DNA from: Atopobiaceae bacterium UBA7016
Lineage (GTDB): Bacteria > Actinomycetota > Coriobacteriia > Coriobacteriales > Atopobiaceae
DNA length: 7,294 nucleotides
Assembly (NCBI GenBank): GCA_002449555.1
Contig: DJXA01000214.1
Location: 1 to 7,294 of the forward strand
Direction of reading: 5' to 3'
In this document: positions 1 through 6,752 of the stretch, one piece after another
Layout: every line of letters starts with the position of its first letter
Numbering within the stretch: position 1 is the stretch's first letter
Position numbers and translations under genes: made by a program
Notes under the pieces: model-generated
Told to the model about the DNA's origin: nothing
Database searches by the model: none
The model's input: only the letters and a program-made list of their open reading frames with translations

Positions 1-1150
1 TCGACAGCCTGCCAAGCGTGGACCCACCGCGCTTGTCGCTGCGGTTGGCAAAGGTCTGCGTAGGCACGTCCGCCGCACGACACACAGCCAGGAAGGCGGC
101 GCGACTGAAGGCATCGGTAGTGTAAAGCTGGCTCGCGTGCTCCTTGACCACCACGCCGCCGTTCAGCTGAGGGCGGTTCTGGGCGTCCGCCGCCTCGGGA
201 TGGTTGGGGTGCACCGCATGGGCGTTGTCGCAGCTCAGCATGAGCGAGCCCGCCAAGGCGCGCAGGTACTCCTGCTCGTCCTTGCCTAGGGCCGCGTTGA
301 GGCGCACCAGCGCGTCGCGCAGGAAGGTGGAAAGCGCCCCCTGCTTAGAGCCCGAACCGACCTCCTCGTTATCAAAGAAGGCGCAGACCGACACGTCGTG
401 CGGGTTGTCGCTCGCAAGGAAGCCCTTGAGCGTGGCGAAGTCGCACTGCAGGTCGTCCAGCTTGGGAGACGACACAAACTCCTGCGCGGCGCCCCAGACG
501 GTGCCGGGCGTACGGTTGACCAGGTTCAGGTCGTACGAGAGCACCTGCCCGGGCTCCACCCCAAGCTCGCCGGCAAGCAGCGCAAGGAAGTCCTCACCTG
601 TAAGCTCCCCCGCAGAGAAGAGCGGACAGAGATCCACCTGCCGATTGAACGCATAGCCCTCGTTGACCTCGCGGTTCATGTGAATGGCGAGGCTCGGGAT
701 GATGAGCAGGTCGCGATCGATGAACAGCAGTCGCGAGCTGACGGCGCCTCCCTCGTCAACCATGACGCGCCCAGCCAACGTCAGTGGGCGGTCAAACCAG
801 GTGTAGTCGATCATCCCGCCGTAGCCCTCAACGTTCAGGCGCACGTAGCCGTCGGGCCCTTCCAGCGCGGGCACGGCCTTTACCTTGTAGGTGGGCGAGT
901 CGGTGTGCGAAGCGCTCATCTGAAAGTGATAGCTGTCCAGCTGCACCCCCACCTTGAAGGCGACCAGGCTCGAACCGTTGCGAACGGTGTAGTAGCTGCC
1001 ACCAGGCACAACCTGCCATGCCGCGCCTTCCGGCAGATAGACAAACCCCGCCTCGTCAAGCATGCGCCTAATAGACGCGACAACATGAAAGGGGCTTGGG
1101 CTTTGCGCGATGAAGTCGACAAGCTCGTGAGCCGTAGCTAGATAGTCCAT
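1..1150 (-). CDS. M18-family metalloaminopeptidase (aspartyl aminopeptidase type), 3'-truncated by the window edge
   Basis: This is a cytosolic dinuclear-zinc aminopeptidase that removes N-terminal, typically acidic, residues from peptides. The minus-strand frame is open from ATG at 1150 to the window edge (383 codons); the family usually has about 420-480 residues, so some 50 or more are missing off the edge. Family landmarks appear in order: SASHTDSP with His82 (zinc ligand), KLDDL with Asp232 (bridging ligand), FFDNEEVGSGS with Glu262 (general base) and Glu263 (ligand), SCDNAHAVHPN with Asp308 (ligand), and NRSDKRGGSTLG near residues 369-380. The last zinc-binding His lies beyond the window. 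A GAGAGGA ribosome binding site lies about 7 bases upstream of the ATG, which supports this start. The gene is divergent from the MgtC-like gene across a 120-base gap. Seeing the motifs is direct; the acidic-residue preference is family knowledge. I give no gene symbol because apeA/apeB naming cannot be decided here. Confidence 0.93.
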   Translation of the reverse strand, partial: MDYLATAHELVDFIAQSPSPFHVVASIRRMLDEAGFVYLPEGAAWQVVPGGSYYTVRNGSSLVAFKVGVQLDSYHFQMSASHTDSPTYKVKAVPALEGPDGYVRLNVEGYGGMIDYTWFDRPLTLAGRVMVDEGGAVSSRLLFIDRDLLIIPSLAIHMNREVNEGYAFNRQVDLCPLFSAGELTGEDFLALLAGELGVEPGQVLSYDLNLVNRTPGTVWGAAQEFVSSPKLDDLQCDFATLKGFLASDNPHDVSVCAFFDNEEVGSGSKQGALSTFLRDALVRLNAALGKDEQEYLRALAGSLMLSCDNAHAVHPNHPEAADAQNRPQLNGGVVVKEHASQLYTTDAFSRAAFLAVCRAADVPTQTFANRSDKRGGSTLGRLS

Positions 1151-1270
1151 GGACGTTCCTCTCAATTGGTACCTACATCAAACAATACCGCATTCCAGAG
1201 GCCGTGACACCCACGCAATGCGCGGGGTGTATGCTTGGATAAAAGAACGCGCCCACGAAGGGAGAGCCTC

Positions 1271-1963
1271 ATGCCTCAGGGTCTCATAGCAAGCTCTGGC
1301 CAATTCACCACCTTTGGCATCTTCTTGCGTCTGGCCGCCGCCACGCTTGCGGGCCTTTTGGTGGGCCTCGAGCGCGAGGCCAAGAACAAGGGTGCGGGCA
1401 TCAAGACGCACGTGCTCGTCTGCATTGGGTCAGCGCTGTGCATGATTGTGGGCGAGTACGTCTACCTGCAGTTTCCTGATGGGGCAGACATCACGCGCAT
1501 CGGTTCGAGCGTCGTCTCGGGCGTGGGCTTTCTAGGCGTCGGCACCATCATCGTCACGGGCAATCGCGAGGTGCGCGGCCTGACCACCGCAGCGGGCCTG
1601 TGGGCATGCGCCTGTATCGGCCTTGCTGCTGGTGCGGGGTACATCGAGGGCGTGTTGCTGACGCTTGGCTTCGTGATGTTCGCACTACTGGTGCTGCGCT
1701 ACTTTGACAAGGCGCTCAGCCGCCTCTCCAAGGACTTCGACCTCTACGTCGAGATTGACGAGAACCACAACGTCAAGCACTTCCTGCACGAGCTGCGCCG
1801 CATGGACGTCACCTTCACCAACGTGCGCTTCACCAAGAGCAACGCCCCGGGCGACGGTCCCATCGTAATGCTGTCGGCAACCGCGCCAAAAATCGCGCAG
1901 CGCGAGCTAGTGGTAGAGCACCTGAGAGACCTCGAGTACGTACGCTACCTCGAGGATTTCTGA
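1271..1963 (+). CDS. MgtC/SapB-family membrane protein
   Basis: This is an inner-membrane protein of the MgtC/SapB family, linked in other bacteria to survival under low magnesium, acid stress or in macrophages. It is not an established Mg transporter. I chose ATG 1271 (230 residues) because AAGGGAG lies 7 bases upstream; a TTG at 1235 would add 12 Arg-rich residues without a good binding site. The N-terminal half (about 16-145) has four hydrophobic segments and the family motifs: GLLVGLEREAKNKGAGIKTH (residues 28-47), GVGFLGVGTI (84-93) and VRGLTTAAGLW (101-111). The C-terminal part (about 155-230) is soluble and ACT-like in character, as in longer family members. No clean terminator follows, so it may read through to the gene at 2242 despite a 278-base gap. 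Family assignment is firm; the physiological role is unknown. Confidence 0.93.
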   Translation: MPQGLIASSGQFTTFGIFLRLAAATLAGLLVGLEREAKNKGAGIKTHVLVCIGSALCMIVGEYVYLQFPDGADITRIGSSVVSGVGFLGVGTIIVTGNREVRGLTTAAGLWACACIGLAAGAGYIEGVLLTLGFVMFALLVLRYFDKALSRLSKDFDLYVEIDENHNVKHFLHELRRMDVTFTNVRFTKSNAPGDGPIVMLSATAPKIAQRELVVEHLRDLEYVRYLEDF

Positions 1964-2241
1964 CGTACGGCCCTCGGTCGGCTAGCACGCGGCCCCTCCC
2001 CACATAACGCTCCCCCATCGATTGTGCGCAGCCTGTGGAGATGCGCTGCCACGTGATCTGGCAGGCCACGCGCTTCCATCCGCAAGTGGTCGATAGGGCC
2101 CCTTCCCTCAGCAGCCGCTTGTTTCGAACGGCCTGATACGTGTGCAGCGTGCTGCCAGATTGCTGCAGACCATTGAGAAGTTGCTGCAAGGACCACTTGT
2201 CATCATTGCCTTCCCGCACCGTTTGACCTTGGGAGGCATAC
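1964..2241. other. Intergenic region, 278 bases, no convincing gene
   Basis: I see no gene with a credible start and composition. There is a small hairpin CTGCCA / TGGCAG (2046-2051 with 2059-2064). A 9-base inverted pair, ATCTGGCAG at 2056-2064 and CTGCCAGAT at 2152-2160, could bring the ends of a longer leader together. No good terminator for the upstream gene and no strong promoter for the downstream one could be picked out by eye. The minus-strand open frames here overlap both flanking genes and look like GC-rich shadows. Confidence 0.4.
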
Positions 2242-2895
2242 ATGAGCAAGCACACAAAGCAGCGTTGGCCCGAGCACGAGGAGCTGGCCGAGATACTGGC
2301 GGATGTAAAGTACGGGACGCCGTGTCTCTTCGACATCGCCCGCGTCATCTTTGAGGAGACCGTCGACCCCGATGCCTATCACCGTGACGCCACCGAAGCC
2401 GAGATTGACCAGTGCAACATGGCCTTCTCGGAATGGACGCTCTTCGACTTTGACATGGGCAACGAGATGACGCCCCTCAAGCGGGCAGCACGCCAGGACC
2501 CATCCCTCAGCGAGTTTGCGTCCACCCAGTTCTACTCCGTCTTTTGGGTCGTCTCACAAGATCGCCGCTCTAACGTCACGCGCCTGCGCGACATCGTCAC
2601 CTGCGAGGACTTCCTTGTGCAGGACCCTATGCTCGCCCGAAACACCCGTTGGTCTAAGGGGCTTCTTGGCTCGCGCATCGCTCGCGTGGATGGCGTGTGG
2701 CGCCTTGCCGGCCAAGTTCACCTTCACGACAACGCGGAGTCTCACCCGCTTCCGCACCACGACGGAGGCGACGGACTGGGCATTCAGAACCCCGTGGCGT
2801 TCATAAGCCACGTGCAGTCCGTTCTTGGCCACGACGGCCTCTATAACGATACACTCCTCGAGTCGGGCTTCCTGGGCCCCGACGGAACCATCTAG
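2242..2895 (+). CDS. Conserved-type hypothetical protein, 217 residues
   Basis: This is a soluble protein with no signal peptide, no membrane segment and no firm family. GGGAGG at 2231-2236, 5 bases before the ATG, supports the start. The internal pattern is distinctive: FSEWTLFDFDMG (residues 62-73), TPLKRAA (77-83), FYSVFWVV (97-104), then LRDIVTCEDFLVQDP (115-129) and GSRIARVDG (143-151). From memory, this order (EW.lFD, then TPL, then an ySvF.V strand, then LRD..T.E.f.V.D) occurs in uncharacterised bacterial proteins, some of which carry SEC-C zinc motifs; no SEC-C motif is present here. The C-terminal quarter is His/Asp-rich (HLHDNAESHPLPHHDGGD, 160-177) and might bind metal, which is speculation. 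It is the last gene before a strong terminator at 2920-2963 and converges on alanine dehydrogenase. The reading frame is secure; the function is not recognised. Confidence 0.85.
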   Translation: MSKHTKQRWPEHEELAEILADVKYGTPCLFDIARVIFEETVDPDAYHRDATEAEIDQCNMAFSEWTLFDFDMGNEMTPLKRAARQDPSLSEFASTQFYSVFWVVSQDRRSNVTRLRDIVTCEDFLVQDPMLARNTRWSKGLLGSRIARVDGVWRLAGQVHLHDNAESHPLPHHDGGDGLGIQNPVAFISHVQSVLGHDGLYNDTLLESGFLGPDGTI

Positions 2896-2919
2896 CCTTC
2901 CCCGCCCCCTCCCTTCCCT

Positions 2920-2970
2920 ATGCGAAGGCGGCCCGCCCCCATAGGAGCGAGCCGCCTTCGCATTTCGGTT
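2920..2970 (+). terminator. Rho-independent terminator between convergent genes
   Basis: A perfect 13-base stem (2920-2932 with 2951-2963, ATGCGAAGGCGGC and its complement) encloses an 18-base loop and is followed by TTCGGTTTCTTT. The T-rich side is on the plus strand, so it mainly ends the transcript of the gene at 2242. The alanine dehydrogenase transcript arriving from the other side meets the same hairpin but no U-tract. Confidence 0.85.
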
Positions 2971-2980
2971 TCTTTCGACC

Positions 2981-4096
2981 CTAGACCAGCGTGTGGATGT
3001 CCACGTAGTCGTAGTCGGCGTAGCTGTCGGCGAGGTTCTTGCAGCAGATCTTGCCGTCGTAGCAGTTGACGCCCAGCGCGATGGCCGCGTTGTCGGCAAC
3101 GGCCTGCTCAAGGCCCTTGTTGGCAATCTCGAGGCCGTAGCGCAGCGTGGCATTGGTCAGCGCGATGGTAGAGGTGCGGGCCACGGCACCCGGCATGTTG
3201 CCCACGGCGTAGTGCACCACGCCCTCCTCGATGTAAACCGGGTCATCATGGTTGGTGACATGCGAGCTCTCGCCGCAGCCACCCTGGTCGATGGCGACGT
3301 CCACAAACACCGCACCGGGCTTCATCTCAGGCAGATAGGCGCGCTTGAAGAGCTTGGGCGTAGAGCCGCCGGGGATGAGCACGGCACCGATGACCAGGTC
3401 AGCGTCCTTGACGGCACGCTCGACGTTGGCGTCGTTGGAAGCGAGCGTCTGGATGCGAGCACCAAACATATCGTCGAGCTGCTCAAGGCGGCGCAGGTTG
3501 ATGTCGAGCACGGTAACGTTGGCGCCCATGCCCACGGCGATCTTCGCCGCGTTGGCGCCCACGGTGCCGCCGCCCAGAATGGTGACGTTTGCCTTGGGCG
3601 TACCCGGGACGCCCGCCAGCAGCACGCCACGGCCGCCGTAGGTCTTCTCCAGGTACTTGGCACCCTCCTGCACGGCCAGGCGGCCGGCAATCTGGCTCAT
3701 GGGAGCAAGCAGCGGCAGGCTGCCGTCGGACTCCTGCAGGGTCTCGTAGGCAATGGCCTTGATCTTGCCGTCCAGCAGCGCGTCCATCTGCTCCTTGTCG
3801 GCGGCCAGGTGCAGGTAGGTATACAGGATGAGGCCCTCGCGGAAGAGCGGGTACTCCTCAGGCAGCGGCTCCTTGACCTTCACCATCATGTCGACGAGCT
3901 GCCAGATCTCGGCGGGGTCCTCAAGCAGGCTTGCGCCGGCAGCCACGTACTCCTCGTCGGTAAAGCCCGAGCCCTCGCCCGCGCCCATCTCGATATAGAC
4001 GTGGTGACCAGCGGCAACGTAGCTCTTCACGTTGTCGGGGGTAAGGCCGACGCGAAACTCATTGTTCTTGATTTCCTTAACGCAACCGATCTTCAT
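2981..4096 (-). CDS. ald: Alanine dehydrogenase
   Basis: This cytosolic enzyme catalyses L-alanine + NAD+ + water to pyruvate + ammonium + NADH, reversibly, linking alanine use to nitrogen and redox balance. I chose ATG 4096 (371 residues) because AAGAAGG lies 5 bases upstream and the product starts MKIGCVKEIK as the family does; an ATG at 4123 would add 9 atypical residues. The length equals the actinobacterial enzyme, and the numbering matches Mycobacterium tuberculosis Ald: Arg15 and Lys75 for the substrate carboxylate, catalytic His96 (TYLHLA) and Asp270 (VAIDQGG), the Rossmann loop ILGGGTVGANAA (173-184) and Asp198 at the end of the second Rossmann strand. AGVPGTPKA (161-169) precedes the nucleotide domain. 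The gene stands alone, convergent with the hypothetical gene and about 200 bases downstream of a terminated minus-strand gene. No key residue is missing. Confidence 0.98.
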   Translation of the reverse strand: MKIGCVKEIKNNEFRVGLTPDNVKSYVAAGHHVYIEMGAGEGSGFTDEEYVAAGASLLEDPAEIWQLVDMMVKVKEPLPEEYPLFREGLILYTYLHLAADKEQMDALLDGKIKAIAYETLQESDGSLPLLAPMSQIAGRLAVQEGAKYLEKTYGGRGVLLAGVPGTPKANVTILGGGTVGANAAKIAVGMGANVTVLDINLRRLEQLDDMFGARIQTLASNDANVERAVKDADLVIGAVLIPGGSTPKLFKRAYLPEMKPGAVFVDVAIDQGGCGESSHVTNHDDPVYIEEGVVHYAVGNMPGAVARTSTIALTNATLRYGLEIANKGLEQAVADNAAIALGVNCYDGKICCKNLADSYADYDYVDIHTLV

Positions 4097-4199
4097 GGAT
4101 ACCTTCTTTCGGTCTGTTTGCATGTTCCCGCGCTATGGTACCAACCGATTGTTTCTAAGCGTTATCAAGGACGAAAGCACAAACCCGGCACGAGCCCAT

Positions 4200-4231
4200 A
4201 AAAAGCGGGCCGCAGCTCACGTCTGCAGCCC
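4200..4231 (-). terminator. Second rho-independent terminator downstream of the DUF1269-like gene
   Basis: Read on the minus strand, a 9-base stem (4223-4231 with 4207-4215, one G-U pair) with a 7-base loop is followed by GC and then five T (complement of 4200-4204). This is the classic intrinsic terminator form. It lies 66 bases past the stop codon at 4297, behind another hairpin. It also sits about 105 bases upstream of the ald start, so it could be a leader attenuator only if ald transcription began upstream of it. Confidence 0.75.
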
Positions 4232-4235
4232 CTAA

Positions 4236-4275
4236 AGAGAATGGCACGCACGGCCAAGCTGGTCGTGCGTGCCAT
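4236..4275 (-). terminator. First terminator hairpin downstream of the DUF1269-like gene
   Basis: A 15-base stem (4241-4255 with 4261-4275, one G-U pair) with a 5-base loop begins 22 bases after the stop codon at 4297. On the minus strand it is followed by TCTCTTTAGG, a weak U-rich tail. It forms a tandem pair with the hairpin at 4207-4231. Confidence 0.75.
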
Positions 4276-4296
4276 CAGCTTGGATGTGGCGTTGCC

Positions 4297-5103
4297 TTAC
4301 TCCGCGGGATAGATCTTCTTGGTCTCGGCAACAAAGGCGGCGCTTGCCTCGTCGACGGCGGAGTCGATCGCCTCGCCCAGCGCCTCGTGATCGGCGGCCA
4401 TCCCCTTGATGGCCTCGCCGGCGGCCTTGTCGGCCTCAGCGAGCTTCGCGGTCATCTCGTTAGCCTTGTCGGCGAGATCGTCAAGATAGGCCTCGCGCTC
4501 AGCCTCATGCTCCGCGGCCTTGTCCAGGACCTTCTGCTTGAGGCCGTCGAAGTACTTCTTCACGGAAGCCTTGCGAGCGGCGCGCTCCTCCTGCTTGGCG
4601 AGGTTGGCATCCTGGGCCGCCTCCTCAATCGCACGGTCAACCTCGTCCATAACGTCAATGGCGAAGTGACGAACGATGCGTACGTCAAAGCCTTCAAAAG
4701 CGGCGTCAAACGCGGGCTCCTCCTCGTCGACCAGCGCGACGATGGCCACGTCGCCCTCGAGCAGCTTGGCCGCGGTGGCCTCGAGCAGAGCCATGCTGTC
4801 GATGGTATCGGCGGCATCAAACGCGGCGCCGGTGAGGGTGCCGGTCCAAGCACCAAGCAGCACGCCAAGCGGGCCAGCGAGAATGCCGGCCACGGCGCCA
4901 GCGGCCATGCCAAGAGCGGTGTCGTCAGAGGTGACGTCGGCAGCGTCAAACGCATCCTCCACCTTGACGCCATCGGCCTCGCGCTTGAGCTGTGCGGCCT
5001 CGGCAACCACATAGTTCTCGCCGAACGGCTTGCGGCGAATCTGCGCGAAGACCTGATAGGCCTCGCTCTCGACGTTGAAGATGGCGGTAACGACGTTCTG
5101 CAT
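4297..5103 (-). CDS. DUF1269-like protein with glycine-zipper segment and coiled coil
   Basis: The product has 268 residues. GAGAGGAG about 6 bases before ATG 5103 fixes the start. Residues 1-60 form a beta/alpha fold starting MQNVVTAIFNVESEAYQVF, typical of DUF1269 proteins. Residues 65-93 are a Gly/Ala-rich hydrophobic stretch (MAAGAVAGILAGPLGVLLGA) resembling a glycine-zipper membrane segment. Residues 105-150 contain the domain's second strand set (GDVAIVALVDEEE, then VRIVRHFAIDVMDEVDRAIEEA). From about 150 to 255 it is highly charged and Ala/Glu/Lys-rich, very likely a long helix or coiled coil. No enzyme motif is visible. DUF1269 proteins are of unknown biochemistry and often appear with envelope-stress genes. 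The gene has its own promoter and two terminators, so it is probably monocistronic; it is divergent from the RiPP locus. The family call is by pattern and is moderately sure. Confidence 0.82.
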   Translation of the reverse strand: MQNVVTAIFNVESEAYQVFAQIRRKPFGENYVVAEAAQLKREADGVKVEDAFDAADVTSDDTALGMAAGAVAGILAGPLGVLLGAWTGTLTGAAFDAADTIDSMALLEATAAKLLEGDVAIVALVDEEEPAFDAAFEGFDVRIVRHFAIDVMDEVDRAIEEAAQDANLAKQEERAARKASVKKYFDGLKQKVLDKAAEHEAEREAYLDDLADKANEMTAKLAEADKAAGEAIKGMAADHEALGEAIDSAVDEASAAFVAETKKIYPAE

Positions 5104-5155
5104 GTGATGCTCCTCTCATAGGCGTCCCGCAACGCACGGGCTTTCCCACCAACTG

Positions 5156-5184
5156 ATTGTAGTATGAATCCACGCCGTCGTTAA
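5156..5184 (-). promoter_or_regulatory. Candidate sigma-70-type promoter for the DUF1269-like gene
   Basis: On the minus strand TTAACG (5184-5179) and TACAAT (5161-5156) are separated by 17 bases. Expected transcription starts near 5149, giving a leader of about 46 bases to the ATG at 5103. The match is 4 of 6 and 5 of 6 to the consensus; it is predicted by eye only. Confidence 0.45.
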
Positions 5185-5312
5185 TGCCATCTAACTGCCC
5201 CCCTTTCGGCAAGAGGTGGCCCACCCTGCAAATGACATGAGGCTTCCTGTAGTTGCGTCGGCCATGGCCAGCGCCAAGGGCTACTATCTTTGCGGGGAAA
5301 AGACTCTCAATT

Positions 5313-5329
5313 CTTGAACAGTGCTCAAG
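5313..5329. promoter_or_regulatory. Operator-like dyad upstream of the RiPP locus
   Basis: CTTGAACAGTGCTCAAG is an imperfect palindrome centred on 5321, with arms CTTGA / TCAAG, about 60 bases before the ATG at 5388. Its size and symmetry fit a dimeric helix-turn-helix repressor site. It could instead form a small RNA hairpin. A GC-rich mini-dyad, GCGTCGCACGACGC (5330-5343), follows directly. No convincing -10 box was found nearby, so the promoter itself is not located. Confidence 0.3.
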
Positions 5330-5387
5330 GCGTCGCACGACGCATCGACGTCGTACGGGGCCGTGCTGAGAACAAAAGGAGCTCCAC

Positions 5388-6529
5388 ATGGATACTGGCG
5401 AAACGCAGGCTTGTCGCACGGCCGCCGAGGCGGGTTGGCATGTCTCGCGCTATAACATCAAGGCCCCCATCCCGGGCTCCGAGAAGACCGCCATTTATCA
5501 CACCTATAAGCGAAGCTGCGACGAGTACACGCCTGACGAGCTTTCCATCATGAGCAACCTCGACCAGATTGCTGAGGGCGACCCCCTCATCTAGCGACTG
5601 GCGCGGCGCGGCGTCATCGCAAATCACGACGAGCGCGAGTCCTTCGAGCTTATGCGCAAGCTTGGGAGCGTCATCGCCCCGGGCGGAGCCGTGTACATCA
5701 CCATCTGCCCGACGCTGGCCTGCAACTTCGAGTGTCCCTACTGCTTCGAAGATAGGGTCGCGGCAAGATGGCGCCAGAAATCCAGGACGACATCGCAAGG
5801 CTTGCCGAGCGCATGCTGGATGCCTCAAAGGCCAAGAAGCTCGCCATAACGTGGTTTGGCGGCGAGCCGCTGATGGCGACGGACGTGATAGAGGCGCTCT
5901 CGGCAAGGCTCATACGCGTGGCCGAGGAGCGTGGCTGTACGTACGAGACATGGATCTTCACGAACGGATACCTGCTTTCGGAAGACGTGGTTGACCTGCT
6001 TCTGCGGTGCCGCATCAACAACGTCCACATACCCCTAGATGGCACGGAGACGACCAACGACGCCACGCGCCGCCTCATCGGGGGCCGTCCCACCTTCCAG
6101 CGGATCGTGGATAACCTCGCCCTGCTCAAGCCCCCGCCTAAGACGCTCATCCGTGCCAACACGCACGTGGGCAATGTCGGTGAGCTGGACGAGCTCAAGC
6201 GGATTGTGTTTGCCCGCGCCAAAGAGGAGGGCACCAAGCTGAGCTTTTACGCTGCGTCGCTGGTGGACGTGAGCCCGACCGACGTGACGGACAGCCCCAT
6301 GGCCGGCTACGCGTTCAACGGCATCGAGGTAGAGCTGCGTCCCGAGGCGCGTCACGTCATCGTGGGCGTTGATCACGCCTGCGTTGCCCACGAGACGCTT
6401 GGCGGTTTCATTAGGACAAAAGCTTCGCCGTTGCGTACCCCACCTACAGCCAGTTGTATTGGTTCAGCAAAAGGGGAGAGGGGTTGCCATGACTATCGAG
6501 GAGCTGTACGGCAAGCTGATTGCGGATGA
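5388..6529 (+). pseudogene. Radical SAM peptide maturase (RiPP type), broken by a stop codon and frameshift
   Basis: AAAGGAG at 5375-5381 precedes ATG 5388. The first piece (5388-5594, 68 residues) has the substrate-binding N-terminal style of SPASM-type maturases (WHVSRYNIKAPIPG) and stops at TAG 5592-5594. The same frame then continues RLARRGVIANHDERESFEL into CNFECPYCFED: Cys codons at 5721, 5733 and 5742 form CxxxCxxC for the 4Fe-4S cluster and S-adenosylmethionine. Right after, frame is lost at AGGG (5754-5757); one more G would give CFEDRGRGKMAPE and join the next frame, which holds WFGGEPLM (GGEP at 5858-5869), TNGYLL and IPLDGTE, all radical SAM core signatures. The C-terminus shows one SPASM-like Cys (6380-6382) followed by FI but not the rest of the cluster-binding set, so it is truncated or shifted; the nominal frame end at 6529 overlaps the precursor gene. 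A full maturase is about 430-480 residues; this one would restore to about 370. It is probably inactive. Confidence 0.85.
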
Positions 6530-6752
6530 CGAGATGAAGGAGTCATTTGCCGAGGCCATAAAGGCCGGCACGCCCATGGAGTGGGTCAAGGCCCAAGGCG
6601 TTGACGCCACCGAAGAGGAGCTGCTCGCCTACGTGAAGGCCGCGGCCTTCCAGAGCGGCGAGCTCTCAGACGAAGCCCTGGACAAAACGCAGGTGGCGGC
6701 TACCTTACGGGCTGCAACTCAGTGTTTATTACGGTCATATACATCGGGATGA
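6489..6752 (+). CDS. Nif11-like leader peptide (RiPP precursor), frameshifted at the leader/core junction
   Basis: The gene encodes a precursor whose leader is recognised by a maturation enzyme and normally cut after a double glycine, releasing a modified core. A purine-rich GGGGAGAGGGG lies just before ATG 6489. Residues 1-66 are a textbook Nif11-type leader: MTIEELYGKL start, EAIKAGTPMEWVKAQGVDAT (22-41), two helices, then the GELSDEALDK box that usually runs into VAGG or NAGG. Instead the frame continues into 21 unrelated residues and stops at TGA 6750-6752. In the next frame, AAC at 6686 starts NAGGG, then YLTGCNS, and runs to TAA 6773-6775. One missing A in AAAA (6684-6687) explains this exactly and would give a 95-residue precursor. 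The gene directly follows the radical SAM maturase remnant. The leader call is very sure; whether the lesion is real is not known. Confidence 0.88.
   Translation: MTIEELYGKLIADDEMKESFAEAIKAGTPMEWVKAQGVDATEEELLAYVKAAAFQSGELSDEALDKTQVAATLRAATQCLLRSYTSG

Noticed and set aside
398..1141. Long plus-strand open frame opposite the M18 gene
   Set aside because: It is the antisense shadow of a gene with clear catalytic motifs; its translation is Arg/Val/His-rich and has no ribosome binding site.
1830..2348. 172-codon minus-strand open frame across the 1964-2241 gap
   Set aside because: It overlaps the ends of two real genes and has no start signal or recognisable domain.
2993..4201. 402-codon plus-strand open frame opposite ald
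   Set aside because: It is an antisense shadow of a GC-rich gene; the minus strand carries every alanine dehydrogenase catalytic residue.
4387..5121. 244-codon plus-strand open frame opposite the DUF1269-like gene
   Set aside because: The minus-strand frame has a strong ribosome binding site, promoter and terminators; the plus frame has none.
5592..5594. TAG as pyrrolysine or other recoding
   Set aside because: No recoding element is visible, other lesions affect the same gene, and a Glu to stop change is simpler.
6684..6687. Programmed frameshift or transcriptional slippage on AAAA
   Set aside because: Four A is too short for known efficient transcriptional slippage, and no stimulatory structure stands directly behind it; a plain deletion is more likely.
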